This document shows positions 17,858 through 26,881 of a stretch of DNA of 64,000 bases, piece by piece. Source of the DNA: PALSA-1003 sp963791945 (GTDB taxonomy: Bacteria; Pseudomonadota; Gammaproteobacteria; Burkholderiales; Casimicrobiaceae); NCBI GenBank assembly GCA_963791945.1, contig CAWBUD010000002.1, positions 434,001-498,000 of the forward strand, read 5' to 3'. The notes beneath the pieces were generated by a model that saw only the letters and a list, made by a program, of their open reading frames with translations, was not told the origin of the DNA and searched no databases. Numbering within the stretch: position 1 is the first letter of the stretch; every line of letters starts with the position of its first letter. A program made the position numbers and the translations under genes.

Positions 17858-18810
17858 CAGGCAGCCTTCTTCTCGAGGTTTCTGGTTTCGCCGATGAGGT
17901 ACACAGACTTGCCCTGCGCCTCGTAATAGGTCCGCATGATGATTTCGGCAAGCAGCCCCATCAGGATGCACATGCACCCGGTGATGGTCGTCAGGGCTAC
18001 TAGAAGGGGCAATGGCGTGGAGATAAATGACGTGTTCTCGAAGAACTTGAGGTAGATTGCCCAGATGCCGGCCAAGAAACTGATAACCAGACTTACCACG
18101 CCGGTGCCGCCGAAAACATACATGGGTTTTTCGGAATACTTGGATAGAAATTTCACTACAAGCAAGTCAAATACGACCTTGATGATCCTGTTCATTCCAT
18201 ACTTTGACTTCCCATGTTGACGAGGCTGGTGGGTCACCGGAATCTCGATGATCCGCGCGCCAAACCAGCTCGCGTAGATCGGAATGAAGCGATGCATTTC
18301 TCCGTAGAGTTTTACACCCTTGATCACGTCCCTTCGGTAGGCCTTGAGAGAACAACCATAGTCATGCAAATGGACGCCGGAAATGGCCGAAATGAGTCGG
18401 TTAGCTAACCTGCTGGGGAAGTTGCGTTTGATCGGGTTGTCCTTGCGGTCTCTGCGCCAACCCGAGACGACGTCGTAACCCTCGTCAAGCTTCGCAAGCA
18501 GCCGCGGGATGTCGTCCGGGTCATTTTGCAGGTCCCCATCCATGGGAATGATAATGCTCCCGTCGGCATAATCGACTCCCGCCATCATTGCGGCAGTCTG
18601 GCCGAAATTGCGACGAAAGCTGATAACCTTGACCGCGCTGTCCCGAGCCGCCAGCTCATCCAACACGCTCTGACTGCCATCCGTACTGCCGTCGTTGACA
18701 AGGATCAGCTCCCAAGGCTGGTTCAGACGTCGGAGCACGGTTGTCACGCGATCGTACAGCGTAGGCAGGTTTTCTATCTCGTTGTAAACGGGAACGATCA
18801 CTGAAATCAT
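17857..18810 (-). CDS. GtrB/ArnC-like polyprenyl-phosphate glycosyltransferase
   Basis: A 317-residue GT2 enzyme of the dolichol/undecaprenyl-phosphate sugar transferase type. It has ISVIVPVYNEIENLPTLYDR, VNDGSTDGSQSVL and the DXD equivalent PMDGDLQNDPDDIPRLL near 95. The RNFGQTAAMMAGVDYA helix and SKYGMNRIIKV segment are diagnostic of the ArnC/GtrB group. Two C-terminal helices (about 232-257 and 268-296) anchor it. It would make undecaprenyl-phosphate-sugar at the inner membrane for flipping by GtrA and use by a GT-C enzyme. Start ATG 18810 is preferred over longer open frames. It is coupled to asnB downstream. Confidence 0.92.
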   Translation of the reverse strand: MISVIVPVYNEIENLPTLYDRVTTVLRRLNQPWELILVNDGSTDGSQSVLDELAARDSAVKVISFRRNFGQTAAMMAGVDYADGSIIIPMDGDLQNDPDDIPRLLAKLDEGYDVVSGWRRDRKDNPIKRNFPSRLANRLISAISGVHLHDYGCSLKAYRRDVIKGVKLYGEMHRFIPIYASWFGARIIEIPVTHQPRQHGKSKYGMNRIIKVVFDLLVVKFLSKYSEKPMYVFGGTGVVSLVISFLAGIWAIYLKFFENTSFISTPLPLLVALTTITGCMCILMGLLAEIIMRTYYEAQGKSVYLIGETRNLEKKAA

Positions 18811-19023
18811 GGTCGTACCCTCACGCATCTGCGTCGGTTCGCGAGCACGACCGCCAGACGGCCCTACCATCGCGAATTCCGGAGGACGACCAAGATGCTT
18901 CCGATTTCGCGATTGTAGGAGGCTGTGTGCGCGGGTGACGGGGAAATGCGCACACGTCGATGAGGCCCCCAGACGGCAGATTTCGATCGCTTGTTCTGTG
19001 AGCACACTTTCGACGGTGGAAAC

Positions 19024-19523
19024 TCATGCGGTGTGAGCGTAGGTTTCCCTTCGCGGAATCGTGCCATTTTTCCAGGGAAAGGGATGCCGCGCCATAGCGT
19101 GGCACTTGTCGTACAACGACCATCGATAGATGAATCCGACGCGCACGGTTTCCGAAGTGTAGTCCTCGATATACTGACGGATGTCCCACCAAAACCAAAT
19201 TCGACGTGGCGTAAGCCAGTCGGGGTGGCCTGGCAGACGTACACCGATGGTTCCCCACCCGGGTCAGATCTCTTGGCCCTCGCCCGCACGACAGATTCTT
19301 TGCGCCCCCCAGCGGACGCGCCGGCAGGATCTTCGGCGTGCGAAGCTCCACTCTGGGCAACGTCGTCTTGTGCTGCGGGATTGACCGGTTTCAGCCATGC
19401 CTCTTTCCAGAAAATGAGACATCCGGCCGCGCACTCCGTCAGGTGCGTGGCCGTTAAAGCGCGTTTCAAGATGGGCTGCTCGATCGACCGCTCGCCCTCA
19501 CGAGAAATACTGCCCACTTTCAT
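19024..19523 (-). pseudogene. frameshifted paralogue of the cysteine-rich repeat protein
   Basis: From ATG 19523 the frame reads MKVGSISREGERSIEQ, then ECAAGCLIFWKEAWLKPV and SVYVCQATPTGLRHV. A change of frame near 19205 then gives WWDIRQYIEDYTSETVRV, HPFPWKNGTIPRRETY and a TGA at 19024. The intact protein at 2806-3876 has the same blocks in the same order: CMIFWKEAWLKP, FRCQATELQ, WWHITQYLEDYTS, and VPFPWRRGKVPSGV. The N-terminal half of repeat 1 is shortened and repeat 2 is absent. The copy is therefore broken, unless a sequencing error caused the shift and a short form exists. Confidence 0.75.
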
Positions 19524-20327
19524 TGCGTCCCCCCATTCTGCATGCGCCTGAGGCCAATGTCTTCCGCTACGAAGCCAATTCATGGTCTTGTCCGCGAGTT
19601 TGGAGACGCGAACTGCACATCGCGGTGTGCAGCAGGTATGCTAGCAAGGGGGATGTTCGCCATACCGGCATCCGCCCGGCGCATCCAGAATTGCTTCACC
19701 GCTGGCAGATGATCCTACCCTCGTTTGGTGCACACCTCAAAAGGGCGCAATGCCCACGATGCCGTAATCCTCCGGCAAGAGCAGCCTCGCTAGTACGACA
19801 GCTGAAATGATGGAAATAAGAAACTGGGCAACTGGCTCGATACGGCGACCACGCTGCCACGGATCGTCCTGCCCTTGAAGTGCCGATGTGGTTCGCCACT
19901 GGAAAACGCGTCCTCGAGTTTGTAGGCTTCAGGCGTCTCTCGTGGTGGGCCCGAATCCGCGGGAAGTTCACTTCTTCGTCGAGCAATCTCGTCGTCTGCC
20001 GTCAGCTCGTTTGTTTCGACCGGCACCAATGTGCCCGAGGCAACGAGGTAGCTCAAGTTCCAGTTTCGGCAATCGAGAGAAACACTTCATCTGGCAAAAG
20101 ATATTGTCTTGCACAACAATTCGACAGGATAGCCCGGCCGCCGCCAGTCAGGGCCGATACAATCTGCCGCTCGTAAAAAGAGGGCAGCCCTGGACGGACT
20201 ATGCCGTTGGCATATATACTGGCCACCAAAGAAAAGCGGCATCAGTGGATAGATGAGAACTTCCGGGTCAAGTGCCTGAATGCGGTTCCTTGGATCAGTC
20301 AATCACGACTACCGAAGGTGATTAGCC
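19524..20327 (+). other. gap without a supported gene
   Basis: Several frames of 70-120 codons exist on both strands but none is recognisable. The one with the most even composition (minus 19790-20056, 88 codons) has no clear ribosome-binding site. The right part probably contains the promoter of the beta-helix gene, whose site GAAGGTG lies seven bases before its ATG. Confidence 0.4.
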
Positions 20328-21620
20328 ATGCATCTTTCCAATTTCGCGATGTGCGGCGTCTGCTTGTTCGGGCTTGGGAATATCTCTTCCGCGTGGAGCG
20401 CAACTCATTCAGCTGCCTCATGCTCATCAGGTTCCGTGGCTGCGGTGATTGCTTCCGCGACTGCTGGAGATACGATTGTCGTTCCAGCTGGAGCCTGCAC
20501 TTGGTCGAGTCCCATAAGTCTGGGCAAGTCCCTCGTAGTTCAGGGCGCGGGGATCGACAAGACAACTATTAGTGGAAATGGGTTTTCGATCCCTGCGGGG
20601 ATAGACGATTACAGAATCACAGGGTTTACATTTAACGGTAGCTGGGCTTCAAACTATATCATCACAAACGCTCAATCAAGGATCGGAAACAAGAGGTTTA
20701 GGATAGACCACAACAAGTTCATGAACAAGGCATACACTACCAGCGGAACGATAGTTTTTCATGGATTCAGTTATGGGCTACTCGACCACAATGTATTTCA
20801 GGATACGCTCGACGAAATTCTGAGTTTCGGGGGAGATGGTGCACCGGCCTCCACGAGAACGCCCATTGTCGGAGGGTATGAGAATGGAACCATATTCGTC
20901 GAGGATAATCAGTTTCTCTTGACCAATGCCTGCAGGGACTACTACGCGCCAGATCCGAATGGGGCCGCCGAAAACTTGTTCGATGGCAATAGCGCGCCCA
21001 GAATTGTTTTCCGTTATAACACCATTACTGACCACGTCAATTGCCGGTGGTTGTCAGCCATCGAGACTCATGGCTTTGAGTCGGAGTTTTCGACCGTCGG
21101 TGATGCTCGGGCTGTTTACGCAGTAGAGATCTACAACAACACGTTTACGTCGAACTACGCAGGGTCAGCGGGAGCGATCAAGCTGAGAGGTTTGCAGGGC
21201 GGCGGCGTTATCTTCAACAACACGTTTGCGGGTATGGGCCATTCGTTTGCTTCGTTTATCTTGATACAAAATCTGCGCTCGCACACGACCGATGACACCG
21301 GCTCATTGAGCAAAGGCAACATCAACTCTGCAGGATACGCTGAGTTCTGTCATGCGCGACAAGCCGACGAGGCGGCGCTGATCTGCGAGCATTGCACAGC
21401 ACATACCGGTCTCTGCTTTGGGCAGGTCAACAACCTTTACATCTGGAACAATGCGAACGCCGGAACGGTAGCTGTTGAAAGCATCGGATTCACGCAAAAT
21501 GACGTACTTCTGAACACGCATTACTTTCTCTCCAGCATGCCAGGGTACACCCCATACCCCTACCCTCATCCGTTGGCCAACGATGGCCCGCCGCCTCCTG
21601 CTAACCTGAGAATCCAGTAA
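20328..21620 (+). CDS. secreted right-handed beta-helix protein (pectate-lyase-like)
   Basis: A 430-residue protein with a Sec signal peptide (MHLSNFAMCGVCLFGLGN, cleavage likely after SAWSA at about 25). The mature part starts with VAAVIASATAGDTIVVPAGA, the usual first coil of pectate-lyase-like and glycosyl-hydrolase-28-like helices. It continues with repeated N-x-F/I turns such as FRIDHNKF, GLLDHNVF, VEDNQFLL, FRYNTITD and VEIYNNTF. The fold is used for polysaccharide lyase, epimerase or binding roles. Several cysteines near 345-370 may form disulfides. It ends with a proline-rich tail (GPPPPANLRIQ). Location should be periplasmic or extracellular; it may trim or modify the exported glycan (inference). 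Confidence 0.8.
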   Translation: MHLSNFAMCGVCLFGLGNISSAWSATHSAASCSSGSVAAVIASATAGDTIVVPAGACTWSSPISLGKSLVVQGAGIDKTTISGNGFSIPAGIDDYRITGFTFNGSWASNYIITNAQSRIGNKRFRIDHNKFMNKAYTTSGTIVFHGFSYGLLDHNVFQDTLDEILSFGGDGAPASTRTPIVGGYENGTIFVEDNQFLLTNACRDYYAPDPNGAAENLFDGNSAPRIVFRYNTITDHVNCRWLSAIETHGFESEFSTVGDARAVYAVEIYNNTFTSNYAGSAGAIKLRGLQGGGVIFNNTFAGMGHSFASFILIQNLRSHTTDDTGSLSKGNINSAGYAEFCHARQADEAALICEHCTAHTGLCFGQVNNLYIWNNANAGTVAVESIGFTQNDVLLNTHYFLSSMPGYTPYPYPHPLANDGPPPPANLRIQ

Positions 21621-21929
21621 GGACAATGCGTTCGAAACAGGGATATTGGAGAGCCGTCACCGGTAAGACTCTCCCCTGGGGATCAAAAGGAAAGATAAAA
21701 TACGAATACAGAAGAGAGAATAAGCACCGCACAAGTTTTCGCCTACGCCCGCTCGGAGCACCGACGTTTCAGGGCCAGGGCGTGATCGATCGGTGAAGTC
21801 GCCAGCGGCTGTGCCAGCACGGCCAATTGCAAGCTACAAGCGCGGCGTCCAGTTTCTGGCCTGGTATTTGGCCACGCCGAGCTCGTTGGATACCGACCTG
21901 ATCGAATCCTTGAACGGCCGAGCCGAGAT
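21621..21929 (+). other. gap with one short coupled reading frame
   Basis: A plus-strand frame (open 21724-21933, possible GTG start 21793, 46 codons) ends in a TGA that overlaps the ATG of the next gene as ATGA. Its translation (VQFLAWYLATPSS...) is not recognisable. It might be a leader or the end of a decayed gene; otherwise the stretch holds nothing I can name. Confidence 0.3.
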
Positions 21930-22937
21930 ATGAGCCCGCTAGTTTCCATTTTGATTCCCGCCTTCAATGCGCGACGATGGGTGAAATCCTCCGTGGAATC
22001 GGCGTTGAACCAATCGTGGCGAAACAAGGAGATAATCGTCGTTGACGACGGATCTACGGACAACACCCCGCAGATTCTTAAGGGCTTTTCATCGAAGATT
22101 GTCAAGGTAGTGACGCAAGAGAATCGGGGCGCCGCAGCCGCCAGAAACACGGCGCTCAGTTATGCGCAGGGAGACTTCATCCAATGGCTAGACGCCGATG
22201 ACCTTCTGGCAGAAACGAAGATCGAAACTCAGTTGGCCGATAGTCAAAATCGACACGACACGCGAACGCTCTATTCTTGCGCCTGGGGCAGATTCTTCCA
22301 TCGGCCGGAGGCTGCAAAATTCTACCGGGACCCTCTTTGGACGGACCTGACCCCGGTAAAGTGGCTCTCAATATCGCTTGGATCGGCAATCATGATGCAT
22401 CCGGCAGCGTGGCTGATTAGTAGGGAACTGTCTACGTTGGCCGGCCCATGGGATGAAAGACTTTCACTCAATGACGACGGAGAGTACTTTTGCAGAGTCG
22501 TCGCAGCAAGCAAATACGTCAAGTTCTGTGAAGGCGCGCGATGCTTCTATCGCATCGGGAACCCATCCAGTCTAAGTTTTAGCAGATCGGGTAAATCCGT
22601 CCAAGCATACTTTCTTGCGGTTGACCTCTGCAAGAAACACTTGCTCGAGCTGGAGGACAGCAATGATACGAGACAGGCGTGCATCAGCTTGTATAGCCAA
22701 CTATTCGCCGAGCTCTACCCGGAGGAGGAAAATTTTGCGCATCTCGCACAACTACGGATCGCCGAGCTAGGGGGGAGAATCAGCCCGCCTAGGGAATCTC
22801 AGGCGTTCTCTTTGACGAAAAGAGCGATAGGACCCAAGATGGCTAAGAGGGTTAGATTTGTGCTTTGGCGAATAAAGACTGAAACCGAAAGCGCCATCGA
22901 TTGGTTGCTATTCCTCCTTGCTGGCAAGCTCCGATGA
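21930..22937 (+). CDS. GT2 family glycosyltransferase
   Basis: A 335-residue GT-A enzyme. It has LVSILIPAFNARRWVKSSVE, VDDGSTDNTPQIL near 36, ENRGAAAARNTALSYAQGD near 60, and the metal-binding WLDADDLL near 87. The remaining part is typical of cytoplasmic transferases that build lipid-linked repeat units. No transmembrane segment is clear, although the C-terminus (IDWLLFLLAGKLR) is hydrophobic and could associate with the membrane. It is the last plus-strand gene before a long minus-strand block and converges with the asparagine-synthase-like gene. Confidence 0.9.
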   Translation: MSPLVSILIPAFNARRWVKSSVESALNQSWRNKEIIVVDDGSTDNTPQILKGFSSKIVKVVTQENRGAAAARNTALSYAQGDFIQWLDADDLLAETKIETQLADSQNRHDTRTLYSCAWGRFFHRPEAAKFYRDPLWTDLTPVKWLSISLGSAIMMHPAAWLISRELSTLAGPWDERLSLNDDGEYFCRVVAASKYVKFCEGARCFYRIGNPSSLSFSRSGKSVQAYFLAVDLCKKHLLELEDSNDTRQACISLYSQLFAELYPEEENFAHLAQLRIAELGGRISPPRESQAFSLTKRAIGPKMAKRVRFVLWRIKTETESAIDWLLFLLAGKLR

Positions 22938-22987
22938 GCGACGTTGGTTAGACAGCACGCGCGGCTGGCGCGCGGGCAAACCAGAAC

Positions 22988-24826
22988 CTACTGGGCACCA
23001 CCAAGAACCCAGCGCATCGCTATCTCCTCGTTCACAATTCGGCCAAGGACGGGAATATTTCTGCAATCACCGCGCCTAGCCTTTTCTAGCATAGGGTCTA
23101 GCACACCTGAGTTGTACAGGTAACCGGTCGTCATCGCGTGGCTTGCGGAAAACCAGTTGGAGTATGGCGGAGTCTTCAAGAGAGTGGTCAGAATGTATGC
23201 ATTCAGATCTTGCCTGTAATACCACTTGTTCGCCTGCCCCAATTTGAGATATCGGCTGAAGATGCCGCTCAGCAGCTTTCTCACGACGGAAAGATGCTCC
23301 GGAATGAAAAGCGGCAGCCTCAGCAATGTTGGCCGAATGGTTGGCACTCCGTTCTGAGTCTTGACGAGGGCCAATTCCGGGAACAAGAGTTCGGTGCACG
23401 CCTTCGTGAGCTTCCCCCCTTGCTTAGCGGAGGGTGAAAGGCCGTAGATCGCGCGGGTGAGCCGGCTCGTTGCCAATGGAAGGTAAAGTGGATTCTTGTA
23501 CTTCAAACCGATGAAGCAGGTCTGAAAATCCCTTAGCAAATGATCGATCTGAATGCCAATTGGAAACTCAGTCACGTCCTCCAAACTGGCTTTGACGAGT
23601 CCTTGGATTGCCCGCAAAAACTTGCTGTCCGAATATCCCGGATATGCCAATAGGCCGGGCTGGAAATCGAGCAGAAACTTCATCCTCAGGAAGAAAGCGT
23701 AGTCGAGCTCCCTCATCGACGATGGAGAAAGTGCCTTTCCCCTAAGGTAGTATGAGCCGCGAAAAGCTTCTCCTCCGGGCGCTCCGCAGTACTTGACGGT
23801 AGAGTAGTCATCAATAGGGCTGGCCCTATCCGTCGCGAACTCAGTACATGAAGTGAATATTTCCCTGTAGGCGTCGCTATCGAGTACAACGCTTGTCGCA
23901 TTGCTCAGCAGCTGCTCTGATGTAATCCAGTGCTTCTGCCTAACTAGCAATTCGAACCCCGCCTTACTTGCGGCTCGCTTCGCCACTGTTACGTCAACGT
24001 CGCCATCTAGTCCGGTGACGTGAGCTGTAAATGGAATTCTCAGGGCATGGCATTGCGCAAGAATGAGTCGAGAATCTTCTCCCGCGGTAAAATCGGCCAG
24101 TACAGGTTTGCGGTCCGAGCATTCATAGTACTGCGACACGGCCCTTTCAAGCAGTGCCATCCACTTCTCAAGCTGTTCGTCAAACGTGCCCGGCCACATC
24201 GCTTCGTCACGAGGCTGCCAATAGGTTTCTACGCGGGGCTCGTTTCTCCTATCTATGCGCAAGATCTGGCAGGCGAGGAGCTTGCTGATGTTGCTGAACC
24301 GAGTACGAGATCCCCACGTAACTCCTAAGTTAATAGATTGGCAGAATCCAAACGGGTCTATCTCGGACTTGAGGGCGCGTGCGAGAGGCAACTCGTGACT
24401 CGACAAAAGGACACCACCAGGAGTCACCGAGTAGTAGATCGGGATCGTGTTGTTGAAGTCAGTGGCCGCCAACAGAGTGTCGCTCCCCGCATCATAGGAG
24501 AAAACGGCGAAATTCCCGTCGATTTGTTGCTGTAGCAACTTGGTGGGATTCACCAGGAAGTCAGCAAGGAACCGTTGTTCCTCTTGTTTCGATCGGAACT
24601 GTGCGAGTGGCGTCCCAATGAGCGCTACCCAAGAGTCCCTCTTATCGTCGTGTATCACAATATCTCGAATGGCCTTCCTGATCTTATAAGCAACGAAGTT
24701 TCCATCGCTAAGTTCAAGCCGAATTGTGTCGTTTGTCGCGCGGATAGGTACGGCATACGCGAGCGCCGCCTCGAGCTCCTGCTGGCTCGCCTGATCGCTG
24801 CCAAATCGAATATGGAAGTAGCTCAT
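22988..24826 (-). CDS. asparagine-synthase-family protein lacking the glutaminase cysteine
   Basis: The protein is 612 residues if started at ATG 24826 (MSYFHIRFGSD); an in-frame ATG 24868 is also open. The N-terminal half keeps the class II glutaminase fold (QIDGNFAVFSYDAGSDTLLA, then GGVLLSSHELPLARAL) but has no cysteine after the initiator, so it cannot hydrolyse glutamine. The synthetase domain has FTAGEDSRLILAQ where AsnB has SGGVDSS: the G-x-D-S core remains and the first serine is a threonine. Relatives of this kind are common in exopolysaccharide and lasso-peptide-like clusters, and their substrates are mostly unknown. It may adenylate a carboxylate using free ammonia, or only bind (inference). 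Confidence 0.8.
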   Translation of the reverse strand: MSYFHIRFGSDQASQQELEAALAYAVPIRATNDTIRLELSDGNFVAYKIRKAIRDIVIHDDKRDSWVALIGTPLAQFRSKQEEQRFLADFLVNPTKLLQQQIDGNFAVFSYDAGSDTLLAATDFNNTIPIYYSVTPGGVLLSSHELPLARALKSEIDPFGFCQSINLGVTWGSRTRFSNISKLLACQILRIDRRNEPRVETYWQPRDEAMWPGTFDEQLEKWMALLERAVSQYYECSDRKPVLADFTAGEDSRLILAQCHALRIPFTAHVTGLDGDVDVTVAKRAASKAGFELLVRQKHWITSEQLLSNATSVVLDSDAYREIFTSCTEFATDRASPIDDYSTVKYCGAPGGEAFRGSYYLRGKALSPSSMRELDYAFFLRMKFLLDFQPGLLAYPGYSDSKFLRAIQGLVKASLEDVTEFPIGIQIDHLLRDFQTCFIGLKYKNPLYLPLATSRLTRAIYGLSPSAKQGGKLTKACTELLFPELALVKTQNGVPTIRPTLLRLPLFIPEHLSVVRKLLSGIFSRYLKLGQANKWYYRQDLNAYILTTLLKTPPYSNWFSASHAMTTGYLYNSGVLDPMLEKARRGDCRNIPVLGRIVNEEIAMRWVLGGAQ

Positions 24827-24921
24827 ATATATTTGCAAGGATCCGCAGCGCGGTATGACCCTCAGCATCCCGCTCTGCTCGAATCCGCGGGGTGTGGTAT
24901 CCGCCGGCGATAACCCCCAGC

Positions 24922-25557
24922 CTAGGCACGCGCTCTTGGCATCACGACAAGTCGGTAATACCAGAGCTTGATGAACTGAAGCGCGACCTCCTGTATGCCG
25001 TGCAGAGACTCGAACCAGTTAAGGGGGCTGCGAGTTCCGAAAACTGGCTGGCAGTGAACGGTGATACCGATCGGGGCAAGGACCGCGCTATATACCATCA
25101 GGGCACGCTCGCTCCGGAATCCATCCGTGACGAGCAATACTGACTTGACACCACGTGCGCGAAGCTCATGTGCAGAACCACGGGCTAGGTTCAGGGAAAT
25201 CGGCTCGTCAGCCGGAGCGTGGAACGTGATGCAGCGTGAAGCTCGCGCGATGCGACACATCACGTCGACGAATTCTATCGAAACAGTGTTTGGTGCGCCG
25301 TTCGATTCCGAGCTAAGAATTGGAACCAGCACTATCGAAGCTAGCCCGCCAGCCTGCAGTCGCTGTGCTCGCTCGAATAGGAGATAGTTATCATCGACGT
25401 GGTCTATGAGGACAGCGTCGCTTGGGGCTTCAGTGGAACTGCACACGAGCGACTCGGCGCCGATGCGGAGCCAGGTCTTTCGTGTTGCATACCCACCAAG
25501 AGACACTGCCAAGATGACCAGCAAAGCCCCGACGAGCTTGTATTTGCTATCCGACAC
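24922..25557 (-). CDS. DUF218 (YdcF/SanA/ElyC-like) membrane-anchored protein
   Basis: A 211-residue protein with one N-terminal transmembrane helix (LVGALLVILAVSLGGYA, about 8-24) and an extracytoplasmic Rossmann-like domain. The section EPISLNLARGSAHELRARGV followed by SVLLVTDGFRSERAL matches the DUF218 pattern (E-x-x-x-T-x-x-N, then V-T-x-x-x-H/R-x-x-R-A). Members affect envelope integrity or polysaccharide carrier metabolism, but the reaction is unsettled. The start is GTG 25557. A second, disrupted DUF218 gene is at 49235. Confidence 0.65.
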   Translation of the reverse strand: MSDSKYKLVGALLVILAVSLGGYATRKTWLRIGAESLVCSSTEAPSDAVLIDHVDDNYLLFERAQRLQAGGLASIVLVPILSSESNGAPNTVSIEFVDVMCRIARASRCITFHAPADEPISLNLARGSAHELRARGVKSVLLVTDGFRSERALMVYSAVLAPIGITVHCQPVFGTRSPLNWFESLHGIQEVALQFIKLWYYRLVVMPRARA

Positions 25558-25746
25558 GGTTAGGACCGACCCCTCGGTGCGGGAGTTGCTGCACCGCTTC
25601 TAACCTCTACGCTCTTCCCAAACCACTTGAATAGGTTCCGACTAACGTCGAACGCTGCTGACTTCAGACCGATACGAAGTCCTTAAACATACATCCAATG
25701 CCGCTGTTCGCTCTAGTGGCGGTCCAGTTAAGTGGAACTAGCCTAC

Positions 25747-26826
25747 CTAGCCGAATCTTGAGAATACTGATCTCGCAGCCTGATAAGATGCGCGCCCCTT
25801 CTTGATACCCTCAGTCAGCATTCGGTCCAGAGCGCTGCGATAAAGAATAAAATCTCCAAGAAGGCTGACCTCTAAGCCATTTTTCCCGCTCATACCGGTC
25901 TTGAACGTGTAACCTCCCGGGTTATTCTCCTTGTCTATCCCCCTAAAATCGAACCAGCGTACACCGTGGGTGTGCATCAACTTCAGCATCTCCCAGTAAG
26001 CCAGATATGCAGCGTGATTTTGTAGACCGAAAGCGGTTGTCGCAGCCAACATTGGAAACCCAGTGTCCCCTATCGTCGAGGCTACAACGCAAGCACCTAT
26101 CTTTCCATCCTGCCCCACAGTGACGATCTTCATCTTGTGGCCGGGCGGCAAGCTTTCTTGTAGCAGTGGTAGCTGGTCCATCCGAACGTGCTCTTCAAAT
26201 TGCTTTCTCTGATGCATTTCTCGATAGGCATGAAGGCACTCAGCCAATAATTCCTGATCGGTACCAATAGCCACTTGCAGATTGCTCTCGCAGGCATAGC
26301 GCAGGCACTGCCGCCATTTTCGTCGCAGGTTCTTGTTGAGTTCTTCCAGCGGCACAGATAGTTCTAGCAGAAGTGTTTTCGGACGCTCACCTATTCCGGC
26401 GAACCCCACTTCCAACAGCCAACGATTCACCTCGTCAGCAATGCGCTCTCCATCATGAATGAATGGGTACACTCTAAGAGAGCAACCCCGGCGAATCAGA
26501 TATTCCTGTATCAAGCTCTGGATGATCAACCGGAATGCGTCAGTATCTACGGGGGAACCCTTTGTTCTCCAAATTGGTCCATCAACGACGTAAGCTTCCT
26601 TCATTCCCGGCAGGCGCGGCGCAAGTCGCACCTGTGCCGCCCCTATCACCTTCCGATCGCGCATTAGGACACAGCGACTAAGTCTTTTCTCACCCCAAGA
26701 GATGGCCCCGTACTCCCAAGTTTGAAACACCGTGGCGTCAGCGAAGTTGCCAAGTATTGACCACCATCTGTCTTTTGGAATCGTGTCGACCTCGAGCACG
26801 ACTTTGCTGTCGGCACTCGCGATCAT
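25747..26826 (-). CDS. FemAB-like aminoacyl/acyl transferase (GNAT fold)
   Basis: A 359-residue protein of the FemAB/peptidoglycan-bridge group with tandem GNAT folds. Domain 1 opens with TVFQTWEYGAISWGEKRLSRCVLMRDRK (a FQ/W-x-x-x-W start followed by a beta hairpin). Domain 2 has NLRRKWRQCLRYACESNL (the helix that holds substrate) and ends in AAYLAYWEMLKLMHTHGVRWFDFRGIDKENNPGGYTFKTG, where FDFRG and the final F-K-x-x-G are family hallmarks. Homologues in glycan clusters are thought to attach amino acids or acyl groups to sugars. It is the first of two consecutive minus-strand genes with the methyltransferase read before it. Confidence 0.8.
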   Translation of the reverse strand: MIASADSKVVLEVDTIPKDRWWSILGNFADATVFQTWEYGAISWGEKRLSRCVLMRDRKVIGAAQVRLAPRLPGMKEAYVVDGPIWRTKGSPVDTDAFRLIIQSLIQEYLIRRGCSLRVYPFIHDGERIADEVNRWLLEVGFAGIGERPKTLLLELSVPLEELNKNLRRKWRQCLRYACESNLQVAIGTDQELLAECLHAYREMHQRKQFEEHVRMDQLPLLQESLPPGHKMKIVTVGQDGKIGACVVASTIGDTGFPMLAATTAFGLQNHAAYLAYWEMLKLMHTHGVRWFDFRGIDKENNPGGYTFKTGMSGKNGLEVSLLGDFILYRSALDRMLTEGIKKGRASYQAARSVFSRFG

Positions 26827-26881
26827 TCGGCGCCCGAGTGGCCCTTGAACTCATACCCAATTTCTAGCAGCACCATCGGGC

